DNA from: JBGPHT01 sp041484525 | GTDB taxonomy: Bacteria > Acidobacteriota > Terriglobia > Bryobacterales > Bryobacteraceae | Length of the DNA: 16,451 bases | Direction: 5' to 3' | NCBI GenBank assembly: GCA_041484525.1 | Contig: JBGPHT010000171.1 | Location: 1-16,451, forward strand | Part shown: positions 8,154 to 15,006 of the stretch, piece after piece | Position numbering within the stretch: the first letter of the stretch is position 1 | Layout of the letters: the number at the start of each line of letters is the position of its first letter | Translations under genes and position numbers: made by a program | Notes under the pieces: generated by a model | The model's database searches: none | The model's input: the letters and a program-made list of their open reading frames with translations, nothing else | What the model was told of the DNA's origin: nothing

Positions 8154-8929
8154 GCGAGACCTGTGACGACCATGGCAGCAGCGTCGGCGAGGAGTACCAC
8201 GCCCAGGGGAGCGGCCAACTTGCGGCCCCAGGGGAGATTCTTTTCGAGCGCCATCACGGCGCCGAGCAGGAGCATCCAACTCAGACTGCCGGAGCCGGCC
8301 ACGAACATCAGCAGCATCAGCGACCAGCAGCAGCCGACGCAGAATACGCCGTGCTCGACGCCGATACGCAGCGACTGGATCCACTCGTTGCCGCCCTGCC
8401 AGCGGGAGATGATGAACGACATGGGCGACCGGCACTTGTCGAGACACGCGTATTTCAGCGGCGAAAACTGATAGAGACCCGCGACGGCGAGGATGGCAGC
8501 GCCGCCGATCCAGGGCGCTCCGGCAAGCCAGGCCGTGTGTTGGATCGCGGGCTGCAGGAACCAGTTCATTACCTGAACGAGAGCGCCGAAGGCCGTCCAC
8601 ACGAAGAGATAGCCGGCGATGAGCACCACGATGAGGCCGGCGGCCGTCGGGCGGCCGCGCACGATGCGCTGAAATAACAAGATCAGCGGAACGGTTGTAG
8701 GCAGCATCATGGCGATCGTCATCAGCGTCCAGCCGGTGACAAAGAGCGCGGCCAAGAACCAGAGGCTGCCAGCCATCATGCGCGCGTGGGCGATGCCGTG
8801 CATCAGAATGTGCCCATAGGGCGACTTGCCCCAGAGCCACAGCGCCCACCATGCCAGCAGCACGAGACCGGCGAGCGCGCCCGTCAAAATCGCGTCAGGC
8901 CACGAAGCGGAACGCACCCTGGATTGCAT
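8150..8929 (-). CDS. DUF2182 integral membrane protein
   Basis: Protein of 259 residues with about six membrane segments (roughly 14-34, 55-88, 96-125, 139-153, 196-228, 238-257). Conserved marks of DUF2182, annotated as a predicted metal-binding membrane protein, are WTLMTIAMMLPTTVPL (67-82), YQFSPLKYACLDKCRSP (153-169, C162 and C166), GVEHGVFCVGCCW (190-202, H193, C197, C200, C201) and MALEKNLPWG (226-235). The cysteine and histidine clusters would suit metal binding, but no function is established to my knowledge. It overlaps the preceding DUF1326 gene by 35 bases and the following HAD gene by four, so the three are almost certainly one transcript. The ATG at 8929 has AGGG a few bases upstream. 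Confidence 0.9.
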   Translation of the reverse strand: MQSRVRSASWPDAILTGALAGLVLLAWWALWLWGKSPYGHILMHGIAHARMMAGSLWFLAALFVTGWTLMTIAMMLPTTVPLILLFQRIVRGRPTAAGLIVVLIAGYLFVWTAFGALVQVMNWFLQPAIQHTAWLAGAPWIGGAAILAVAGLYQFSPLKYACLDKCRSPMSFIISRWQGGNEWIQSLRIGVEHGVFCVGCCWSLMLLMFVAGSGSLSWMLLLGAVMALEKNLPWGRKLAAPLGVVLLADAAAMVVTGLA

Positions 8930-9500
8930 TCTTGCCCTGGAGGTCCACGTTATTCAATCCGTATTTGGCGGTCGTGCGCCGGTAATGGGAGGCCTTGCTG
9001 ACGTACGCCGGCGATCCCGGAATCGTGGAGAATATGGACTCGTTCAGCGTAGTGGGCTGGCCGGTGGCCCCGATATACGGCACCACCTCGGCATCGACGA
9101 CATTGCCGACGGTGAGTGTTCCCCGCCCTCCTTCGACCAGAAACCCGATGGGCACACGTTCCACGGCAACTATTTCGCCCACCAGCTTCGCGAGATCGGC
9201 GACGGGGCCGCCGAGTTGACAGGTAAAGACATCGAGCAGCGCCTGCTGCTGTTGCGGGGTAGACTTGTCATCCACGAACGCTGCCACCTTCCAGTTCCCC
9301 GCGAGGATATTGCCGGGGAGGTGCGCCACCATCGCGATCGACAGGCCGGAGACGTCCATGCCATTCACGTTTCCTTTGTCGAAATGGTAGGCCACCACCG
9401 CTTCACAGGTTCCGTTGTCGGCATCCTCGCCGATCCAGCACGGGCAGAGGACGTTGCAATCGCATACTTCGAGAATTCTACCTTCCAGTTGATAAGGCAC
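8895..9500 (-). CDS. DUF1326 cysteine-motif protein
   Basis: Protein of 201 residues with the DUF1326 N-terminal motif CDCNVLCPCW (C13, C15, C19, C21), then C32 and C94. No signal peptide or membrane segment is seen, so it is probably cytoplasmic. The start is a GTG at 9500 with a strong AGGAG (9514-9510) nine bases upstream. The nearby ATG is out of frame. As I recall the families, DUF1326 genes are often next to DUF2182 genes, as here, which suggests a soluble metal- or thiol-active partner for the membrane protein. That role is inference. It is the first gene of a minus-strand trio. Confidence 0.9.
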   Translation of the reverse strand: MPYQLEGRILEVCDCNVLCPCWIGEDADNGTCEAVVAYHFDKGNVNGMDVSGLSIAMVAHLPGNILAGNWKVAAFVDDKSTPQQQQALLDVFTCQLGGPVADLAKLVGEIVAVERVPIGFLVEGGRGTLTVGNVVDAEVVPYIGATGQPTTLNESIFSTIPGSPAYVSKASHYRRTTAKYGLNNVDLQGKNAIQGAFRFVA

Positions 9501-9875
9501 TCTCGCATTCTCCTGTTATCAAGGATTCGCCGGGTACGGGGGCGGCAATCCAGCCGCGGCCGTTCAGGTATTGTGTGCTGTTTTGGATCGGAGTGCAAGG
9601 GGAGAAGTACCGAATTCTGGGTTCACGTTTCTTCATGGCGCGGATCACCTTCCATTCGCCGCGGGCGGCGTCAACGTGACGTGAAGACGGCCGCAGTCGC
9701 AGGCGAGGTCGCCAGCAACCGCGGTGGGCCTGATCGCACGCGATGGTCGGGCCGCCGTCGGGCATGTCGACGGCGAATGGCGATCTCATCTCGGTTCGTA
9801 TCAGATGGTCCCATTACTGCAGCCCCATGGCATCGTGAACGCCCGTCTCGCGTGTGACACGGGTGAGCGTGACGA
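9501..9875. other. Gene-free stretch of about 375 bases
   Basis: No convincing gene. Short open frames exist on both strands, but none shows a recognisable motif, a start with a ribosome-binding site, or a length above about 100 codons. On the minus strand one frame reads VAGDLACDCGRLHVTLTPP before a stop near 9645. This looks faintly like a cysteine-containing protein end, so decay of an old gene is possible. The promoter and leader of the DUF1326 operon must also lie here. Confidence 0.5.
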
Positions 9876-10259
9876 TCACGGCAGCGGTGTCTCGCGGTGG
9901 AGCAGATGAAGAATGTTGCCGTCGGGATCGGCGAAGAACACGGTGGAATTGCCGCTCTTCTTCACGGCCTCGGTGAGCAGCGGGGTGCCTTGATCCTTCA
10001 AGCGCTGATAGGCGGAATCGAAATCGTCGACCGTGAGCGCCAGATGGCGTATGCCGGGGTCGTCCATCGCCGGCGCGCCGCCGGCGGCATGCGCGGCCTG
10101 GATGATTTCAATCATCGATCCGTCGGCCGCTTTCACGAAGCAGGTGCGGCTGTTCTGGGATCGATAGTTGATGGTGAAGCCCAGGTGCTCGACGTACCAC
10201 TGGGCCAGCCGTTCCGGGTCAGGCGATGCGATGGCGGTGTGCTCGATTCCTTTGACCAT
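9876..10259 (-). CDS. VOC (glyoxalase/dioxygenase fold) protein
   Basis: Protein of 127 residues, a single-domain VOC protein. Two beta-alpha-beta-beta-beta modules are visible: IEHTAIASPDPERLAQWYVEHLGF at the start and IRHLALTVDDFDSAYQRLKDQG in the middle. Likely metal positions are H7, E51, H72 and H118. The last position is usually glutamate in glyoxalase I (GN..E), but here it reads GNILHLLH. The substrate is unknown. The frame stays open upstream, but the ATG at 10259 is the natural start since the fold begins at once. There is no Shine-Dalgarno; TACAAT lies eight bases upstream, so the mRNA may have a very short or no leader. Its start overlaps the end of the regulator gene by 41 bases. 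Confidence 0.88.
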   Translation of the reverse strand: MVKGIEHTAIASPDPERLAQWYVEHLGFTINYRSQNSRTCFVKAADGSMIEIIQAAHAAGGAPAMDDPGIRHLALTVDDFDSAYQRLKDQGTPLLTEAVKKSGNSTVFFADPDGNILHLLHRETPLP

Positions 10260-10917
10260 GATCCGCGATTGTATCGCGGACGCGGTAAGCGCAGCGGCGG
10301 GCGCCGGCGATGATGTGCTCTTCGCGCTCCACTTCAACTCCGCCACCGAGGACGCCGCGGAACAAGTCGAGTTCGGCCGAGCAGAAGCCCTGGCACTGAG
10401 TGGCGGCTACGCAGATGGGACAGTGGTTCTCGACGAAAAGGAAACATCCCTTCCCCGCAGGCTTGACCTCGGCCATGTACCCCTCTTCGGTGCGCACCCG
10501 AGCCAGTTGGCGCAACTTCTCTTTGAGGGGAGACTCGGGCGCGATGCGTGCCGCGTACAAGGACCGCTGGCGGGCGCCGCGGGACTCCAGTACGCGTGCC
10601 ACGCCCTCCGCGCCAAACGCATCGCCCATGGCGCCGATGAGCGAGACGGTGAGATCGGCGTAGGCGTCGGGAAAGAGGCTGTCGGCTTCGCGCGTCAAGC
10701 GCCAGTGCTTGGCGGGGCGGCCGATCGGGCCGGGGCGCTCCTCCATGGTCACGAACTTCTCGCCTTCGAGAGCGTAGAGATGCTGTCGCACCGCCATGGC
10801 CGTGACCTTCAGCCGTTCGGCCAATTGCACCGAGGTGAGAGGACCCTCCGTTTTCAGGAGATGAACGATGGCGCGCCGGGTCTTCCGGTCGCCCGATTCC
10901 GCTGCTTTCCTGGGCAC
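10219..10917 (-). CDS. Cysteine-rich winged-helix regulator (COG2345/SufR-like)
   Basis: Protein of 232 residues. The N-terminal winged helix is at about 12-75 (TRRAIVHLLKTEGPLTSVQL in part, then LKVTAMAVRQHLYALEGE, RPGPIGRPAKHW). The C-terminal half has C158, C166, C169, C175, C179 and C209, in CPICVAATQCQGFC and GARRCAYR. It resembles COG2345/SufR-type regulators that bind iron-sulfur clusters. The exact SufR cysteine spacing is not kept, so the ligand is unsure. The family usually ends near CAYR; here the frame runs 20 more residues through a palindrome into the VOC gene, and that tail may be incidental. The start is a GTG with no Shine-Dalgarno, exactly six bases after a TATAAA -10, so a leaderless mRNA is likely. 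It is divergent from the SDR/QueA-like operon and probably controls both directions. Confidence 0.85.
   Translation of the reverse strand: MPRKAAESGDRKTRRAIVHLLKTEGPLTSVQLAERLKVTAMAVRQHLYALEGEKFVTMEERPGPIGRPAKHWRLTREADSLFPDAYADLTVSLIGAMGDAFGAEGVARVLESRGARQRSLYAARIAPESPLKEKLRQLARVRTEEGYMAEVKPAGKGCFLFVENHCPICVAATQCQGFCSAELDLFRGVLGGGVEVEREEHIIAGARRCAYRVRDTIADHGQRNRAHRHRIA
10262..10280. repeat. Perfect 19-bp dyad (8-bp arms, 3-base centre)
   Basis: TCCGCGAT, TGT, ATCGCGGA. It lies just before the VOC start codon and inside the tail of the regulator reading frame. A TACAAT (minus strand, 10273-10268) sits at its centre. It could be an operator over the VOC promoter or an mRNA hairpin at the gene junction. 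Confidence 0.6.
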
Positions 10918-10923
10918 AGTCTA

Positions 10924-10952
10924 TTTATAAAGATTTTACTTTACAAAGTCAA
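10924..10952 (-). promoter_or_regulatory. Promoter of the winged-helix regulator gene
   Basis: Minus strand: TTGACT (10952-10947), a 17-base spacer, TATAAA (10929-10924). The expected transcription start falls on the G of the GTG start codon at 10917. Two of the four near-palindromic sites overlie the -35 and -10 boxes. Confidence 0.75.
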
Positions 10953-10967
10953 CCGTCCGGGCGTAAT

Positions 10968-10996
10968 CTGAGTTTGTAAAGAAGGTTCTTTAGAAA
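10968..10996 (+). promoter_or_regulatory. Presumed promoter of the SDR/QueA-like operon
   Basis: CTGAGT (10968-10973), a 17-base spacer, TAGAAA (10991-10996). Both boxes are weak, but their placement relative to the right pair of operators mirrors that of the strong regulator promoter. Transcription would start only a few bases before the ATG at 11007. Confidence 0.45.
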
Positions 10997-11006
10997 GTAA
11001 GGTTGT

Positions 11007-11717
11007 ATGGAAAGGGATATGGCGGCCTGCCGGGTGGCGGTTACAGGCGGCACCTCGGGTCTGGGACTGGCGCTGGCCGGGGAGTTGCTCGCGCGCGGCG
11101 CCCAGGTGGCATTCGTGGCGCGCGGCCGCGAGCGTGTGGAACGCGTGGCGCGCGAGCATCCCGGGGCGCACGGCATCGTGGGGGACGTATCGCAGAAGGA
11201 CGATATCTATCCGATCGCCGTGCAGATTCTGGGCGCGTTGGGAGGCCTCGATGTGCTGATCAACAACGCATCCGATCTGGGGCCGGCGCCCCTGGCGCTA
11301 CTGGGCGATACCGATTGCGAGGACTTCGAGCGCGCCCTAGCCACCAACGTGCTGGGTCCGTTCCGCCTGACGAAAGCGCTGCTGGGTGCGCTGGCGGCTT
11401 CGGCGCGTGAGGGCTCGGGCGCGGTGGTGCTGAATGTGTCGAGCGATGCGGCGGTGAACGCATATCCGCTCTGGGGCGCATATGGCGCCAGTAAAGCTGC
11501 GCTGCGTCACATGAGCGGCATATGGAATGCCGAGCTGGAGGCTGAGGGAATCCAATTCCTGTCGATCGATCCCGGCGACATGGATACGCCGATGCACGTG
11601 CTGGCGGTGCCCGACGCGGACCCGGCGCAACTGAAGAAGCCGGAACTGGCGGCGCAGGAACTCGTGGCTGCCGTGTCGAAACTTCTGGGGACACGCTCGA
11701 TTGCGGGCGCAGTATGA
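11007..11717 (+). CDS. Short-chain dehydrogenase/reductase (SDR)
   Basis: Protein of 236 residues with a Rossmann fold. The cofactor loop is TGGTSGLG (13-20). Next come GDV (59-61), the NNAS of LINNAS (84-89), N114 in the ATNVLGPF helix, the catalytic serine in NVSSDA (S145 or S146), and Y159 and K163 in YGASK. This is a complete classical catalytic set; NADP versus NAD preference and the substrate are unknown. The ATG at 11007 has AAGG four bases upstream; an in-frame ATG at 11019 is the alternative. The TGA overlaps the ATG of the QueA-like gene, so the two proteins are probably made together and act on related substrates. Confidence 0.92.
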   Translation: MERDMAACRVAVTGGTSGLGLALAGELLARGAQVAFVARGRERVERVAREHPGAHGIVGDVSQKDDIYPIAVQILGALGGLDVLINNASDLGPAPLALLGDTDCEDFERALATNVLGPFRLTKALLGALAASAREGSGAVVLNVSSDAAVNAYPLWGAYGASKAALRHMSGIWNAELEAEGIQFLSIDPGDMDTPMHVLAVPDADPAQLKKPELAAQELVAAVSKLLGTRSIAGAV

Positions 11718-12793
11718 CCTCCGCCAGCCAACCCATCCAGCGGCCGCGCGACGCGAAGCTACTGGCGATCGACGTCCGCGGCCGCATCCAGCATTGGCCG
11801 CGCGCACGCTTTGTCGAGCTCTTACAACCGGGCGACCTCGTGGTGGCGAATGACGCGGCTACGCTGCCGGCCAGCCTCTCGGGCGTTCATGTTCCGAGCG
11901 GCGGCGCCATCGAAGTGCGTCTGGCGGGCCGGCCGTCACTCGCCGATTTCCGCCGCTTCACCGCGGTCGTATTCGGAGCCGGAGACTTCCACATCCGCAC
12001 TGAGGATCGCCCGCTGCCTCCACGGCTCTCACCCGGCGACCGGCTTCAGTTGGGACCTCTCGCCGCCACAATCGAGGCGATCCTCCATCACTCCCGGCTC
12101 GTATCGCTGGCGTTCGATGGCTCGCCCGACAAAATCCGCGAGGGCATGGCGCGGCACGGCCGTCCCATCCAATATGCGCACGTACAGGCGCCACTCGATC
12201 TGTGGGACGTGTGGACACCGATCGCCGGCCCGCCCGTCGCTTTCGAATCGCCCTCCGCCGGTTTCGCGATCGACTGGCGCGCGCTCGCGTCGATCGCGGC
12301 GCGCGGTGTCCGGTTCGCTACCATTACGCATGCCGCTGGCATCTCTTCCACCGGGGATCCGGAACTGGACGCGCGGCTGCCGTTCGACGAGCCCTATCGC
12401 ATCCCGCCATCCACCGCCCGCGCCATCCGCACGACGCATGCAAACGGCGGACGGATCATCGCCATCGGCACGACCGTGGTCCGAGCCTTCGAACATGCAG
12501 CGGTCGCGGACGGCGACGTGCGGGCGGGCGAGGGGCTCGCCACGCAACGGATCGGCGCCCTGACACGGCTGCGCGTCGTCGATGCCATCCTTTCTGGTAC
12601 CCACGAGCCCGGCACCAGCCACCATGAGATGCTCTGCGCGTTCACCGACGATAAGACGCTGGCCCGTGCCAACCGGGAACTGGACGAACGCGGATATCGG
12701 ACGCACGAGTTCGGCGACTCAATTTGGATCGCGCGAACCGTGCAAAATCTTCCGATTCTTGAGCCTGCGGCCGGGGAATTTGCGCGTATCTAA
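11714..12793 (+). CDS. Divergent QueA-superfamily protein (SAM:tRNA ribosyltransferase-isomerase-like)
   Basis: Protein of 359 residues. Several QueA landmarks are present but altered: LLQPGDLVVANDAATLPASL (37-56; QueA has LRPGDLLV.NDTRV.PARL), GRPIQYAHV (149-157; QueA RYQTVYA), SPSAGFAI (179-186; QueA PTAGLHF), FATITHAAGISSTGDPELD (201-219; QueA VTLHVGAGTF), GGRIIAIGTTVVRAFEHAA (245-263; QueA GRVIAVGTTSVRTLESA) and SGTHEPGTSHHEMLCAF (294-310; QueA T.FHLP.STLLMLV.AF). QueA moves the ribosyl part of S-adenosylmethionine onto preQ1 in tRNA. This copy belongs to the divergent QueA-like group also found in actinobacteria, whose activity I do not know. No queuosine genes lie nearby. It is coupled to the SDR by an ATGA overlap. 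Confidence 0.82.
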   Translation: MTSASQPIQRPRDAKLLAIDVRGRIQHWPRARFVELLQPGDLVVANDAATLPASLSGVHVPSGGAIEVRLAGRPSLADFRRFTAVVFGAGDFHIRTEDRPLPPRLSPGDRLQLGPLAATIEAILHHSRLVSLAFDGSPDKIREGMARHGRPIQYAHVQAPLDLWDVWTPIAGPPVAFESPSAGFAIDWRALASIAARGVRFATITHAAGISSTGDPELDARLPFDEPYRIPPSTARAIRTTHANGGRIIAIGTTVVRAFEHAAVADGDVRAGEGLATQRIGALTRLRVVDAILSGTHEPGTSHHEMLCAFTDDKTLARANRELDERGYRTHEFGDSIWIARTVQNLPILEPAAGEFARI

Positions 12794-12821
12794 GTGGGGA
12801 AGAACTAGGCAGCATCCCCAC
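12794..12821 (+). terminator. Candidate hairpin after the QueA-like gene
   Basis: Directly after the TAA stop, GTGGGGA (12794-12800) pairs perfectly with TCCCCAC (12815-12821) around a 14-base loop. No T tract follows (the next bases are AAAAG), so it may be a factor-dependent terminator or an mRNA 3' stabiliser. Confidence 0.35.
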
Positions 12822-12884
12822 AAAAGCGTCGGCACAAACCGAAACCCTTGGCCTTGCGTATTCATCTATAGGAAGTAGGTTAGA

Positions 12885-13766
12885 ATGGCTTTTCAAGCAC
12901 AGACAGGTGGGAACTTGAAGCTGTTGGCGGTCGTTCTGGGTCTCGCATCCTTGGCCTGGGCCGGCGGCGCCGATTTCGATCAGGCGCGTAAACTCTATAA
13001 TTCCACAGACTTCGAAGGCTCTCTTAAACTGTTACAAGCAATTCCGAACAAGGACGCCGGTGATTGGGCGCTCATGGGCCGGAACTACTACATGCAGAGT
13101 GATTTCAAGAAAGCGACCGAGGTTCTGGAGAATGCCGTCGCGGCTGCGCCCGGGAATTCCGAATATCAGTTGTGGCTGGGCCGCGCTTTTGGGCGTCGGG
13201 CCGAGACTTCCAGCCCGTTCACGGCTCCCGGTTACGCCTCGAAGGCCCGGCAGTCTTTCGAGAAGGCAGTGCACCTGAATCCGCGGAACATCGAGGCCAT
13301 GAGCGACCTTTTCGAGTACTACCTCGAGGCTCCGGGTTTCCTGGGAGGCGGACTGGACAAGGCCGGCGCGTTGGCCGAACATCTCTCCAAAGTGGACGCC
13401 GCCGAAGGCTATCAGGCGCAGGCTAAGCTGTTGGAAAAACGCAAGGAATATGCCTCTGCCGAGGAGCACCTGCGGCGCGCCGTCGAACTCGCTCCGCACC
13501 AGGTGGGGCGGTTGATCGACTTGGCGCGCTTCCTGGCAAAGCAGGGCCGCTACCAGGAGGTCGACCAGAGCTTCGCGCGCGCCGAAAAGATTGCGCCCAA
13601 CAGCCCGAAGTTGATGTACGCCGAAGCCGACTCATACATAAAAAGCAAGCGAAATCTTGATGTTGCGCGTGAATTGCTGAAGCGCTACATGAGTTGTGTT
13701 TTGACGCCCGATGACCCGCCGCGGTCTGAAGCCGCCAAGCTCCTGAAACAGGTGCAGGGCAGCTAA
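12885..13766 (+). CDS. Exported TPR-repeat protein
   Basis: Protein of 293 residues. A signal-like hydrophobic stretch (LKLLAVVLGLASLAWA, 11-26) is followed by tetratricopeptide repeats at about 59-91, 118-136, 177-205 and 208-239 (for example YASAEEHLRRAVELAPH and YQEVDQSFARAEKIAPN). TPRs are protein-docking scaffolds, so it is probably a periplasmic or lipid-free exported adaptor; the partner is unknown. The ATG at 12885 has GGAAGTAGG upstream. A TTG at 12915, preceded by AGGTGGG, would give a cleaner signal peptide (MKLLAVV) and may be the true start. The stop is 11 bases before the MacB-like permease, suggesting co-transcription. Confidence 0.85.
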   Translation: MAFQAQTGGNLKLLAVVLGLASLAWAGGADFDQARKLYNSTDFEGSLKLLQAIPNKDAGDWALMGRNYYMQSDFKKATEVLENAVAAAPGNSEYQLWLGRAFGRRAETSSPFTAPGYASKARQSFEKAVHLNPRNIEAMSDLFEYYLEAPGFLGGGLDKAGALAEHLSKVDAAEGYQAQAKLLEKRKEYASAEEHLRRAVELAPHQVGRLIDLARFLAKQGRYQEVDQSFARAEKIAPNSPKLMYAEADSYIKSKRNLDVARELLKRYMSCVLTPDDPPRSEAAKLLKQVQGS

Positions 13767-13777
13767 GCCCGGCCTCA

Positions 13778-14980
13778 ATGTTCCTCGGCGAAGCCGTCCG
13801 ATTCAGCCTTCAGGCGCTGCGCGCCAATCCGGTCCGCTCGCTGCTGACCGGCCTCGGAATGGTGATCGGGACGGCTTCCGTCATCCTCGTCGTCACCATT
13901 TCCCTCACCAGCCGCGACTACATCCTGGAACAGGTCCAGGGCATCGGGTCGAACATCATCTTCGCGTACTACGTGTCGGCCGGTCCCGCCACGGTCGCGG
14001 CCGACGCCGACTACATCAAGATGTCGGACGTCGAAGCCATCCGCCAGCATCTGTCGAGCGACATTGTGGCGACCACCGGGGTGATGTCGAACTTCGACCG
14101 CATCCTGATCGGCGGCAAGGAGCAGGACGTCAAGGTGATCGGCACCGATGAGTCCTACCAGCCGGTGCGCAATATCGTGATCAGCTCGGGCCGGTTCCTG
14201 GATGCTTCCGACCTCACACTGCGCACGAAAGTGGCGCTGCTCACCGACAAACTGGCAGAGCGGCTGTACGGCAGCGCGAACGGCGGGCTAAATCAGGTGA
14301 TTCGCATTTTCGGCCTCCAGTTCACGGTGATCGGCACTTTTCACGAAAAGGTGGAGACCTTCGGGCAGTCGGAAGTCGAGCGCGACACGATCCTGATCCC
14401 GATTACGGTGCTGCGATATTTCACTCCGGTGGAACGGATCGACCCGATGTACGTGCAGGTGCGCGCGCCCCAGGAAGTGGAGCGCGTGGCGGTGCGGGTG
14501 CAGGAGATTGTCGAAGGGCGGCACCGAGCGGGCGCGCATTACCGGGTCGACACGCTGACCAGCATTCTCAACGCGGCGAAACAGATCTCGCTGATCTTGT
14601 CGGCGGTGCTGGTGCTGGTGTCGGCGATCACGCTGGTGATTTCGGGCATCGGCATCATGAACATCATGCTGGTGACGGTGACGGAGCGGACGCGCGAGAT
14701 CGGCCTGCGCCTCGCGGTGGGTGCTTCGAAGCAGGAGATCCTGCTGCAGTTTCTGACCGAGGCTATGATGGTGAGCCTGACGGGCGGCATCGTCGGCATC
14801 CTGGTGGGCGTAGCGATTCCGCTGAGCGTACAGTTGTTCGCCGATATCCGCATTCCGCTTTCGCCGGTCGCGATCGTGGTGGCGTTCGGTGTGTCGTGCC
14901 TGGTGGGGCTGGTGTTCGGAATCCTGCCGGCGAACCGCGCGGCACAGTTGAATCCTACCGAAGCGCTACGCTACGAATAG
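13778..14980 (+). CDS. MacB-like ABC transporter permease (no ATPase)
   Basis: Protein of 400 residues with the classical single-module MacB layout without the ATPase part: N-terminal membrane segment (about 18-42, NPVRSLLTGLGMVIGTASV), a periplasmic MacB_PCD domain (about 45-265), then three membrane segments (about 270-300, 326-352, 364-384). Conserved FtsX marks are SGIGIMNIMLVTVTERTREI (289-308), GLRLAVGAS (309-317) and the closing ILPANRAAQLNPTEALRYE. Unlike the first gene of the window this is a standard MacB permease, not an ADOP. An ATPase partner is needed and is not in the window. No clear Shine-Dalgarno precedes the ATG; coupling to the TPR gene 11 bases upstream is likely. Substrate unknown. 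Confidence 0.92.
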   Translation: MFLGEAVRFSLQALRANPVRSLLTGLGMVIGTASVILVVTISLTSRDYILEQVQGIGSNIIFAYYVSAGPATVAADADYIKMSDVEAIRQHLSSDIVATTGVMSNFDRILIGGKEQDVKVIGTDESYQPVRNIVISSGRFLDASDLTLRTKVALLTDKLAERLYGSANGGLNQVIRIFGLQFTVIGTFHEKVETFGQSEVERDTILIPITVLRYFTPVERIDPMYVQVRAPQEVERVAVRVQEIVEGRHRAGAHYRVDTLTSILNAAKQISLILSAVLVLVSAITLVISGIGIMNIMLVTVTERTREIGLRLAVGASKQEILLQFLTEAMMVSLTGGIVGILVGVAIPLSVQLFADIRIPLSPVAIVVAFGVSCLVGLVFGILPANRAAQLNPTEALRYE

Positions 14981-14994
14981 CCGCGCCCGCCGCA

Positions 14995-15000
14995 TATAAT
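14995..15000 (+). promoter_or_regulatory. Perfect -10 box before the MFS gene
   Basis: TATAAT, then GCTCTA, then ATG. The spacing puts transcription start on or next to the A of the ATG, so the mRNA would be leaderless. No good -35 is visible 17 bases upstream (TACGAA). Confidence 0.55.
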
Positions 15001-15006
15001 GCTCTA

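Larger units (their letters stand above)
10923..10997. promoter_or_regulatory. Four-site operator array between divergent genes
   Basis: Four related near-palindromes: ATTTATAAAG (10923-10932), CTTTACAAAG (10939-10948), GTTTGTAAAG (10972-10981) and CTTTAGAAAG (10988-10997). Centres within each pair are 16 bp apart; the inner sites of the two pairs are 33 bp apart. The left pair covers the regulator promoter and the right pair the presumed SDR promoter. Binding by the adjacent regulator is inference from position. Confidence 0.72.

Noticed and set aside
8154..8852. Long N-terminal extension of the HAD frame (503 codons in total)
   Set aside because: The extension is an out-of-frame reading of the DUF2182 gene; the HAD motif I starts just after the ATG at 8153.
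10923..10997. Short CRISPR-like or tandem repeat array
   Set aside because: Units are 10-bp palindromes placed over promoters with unequal gaps and no spacer pattern, so operators fit better.
11714..12793. Canonical queA of queuosine synthesis
   Set aside because: Signature blocks are altered and no tgt, queC-F or yajC-type neighbours are present; called QueA-like only.
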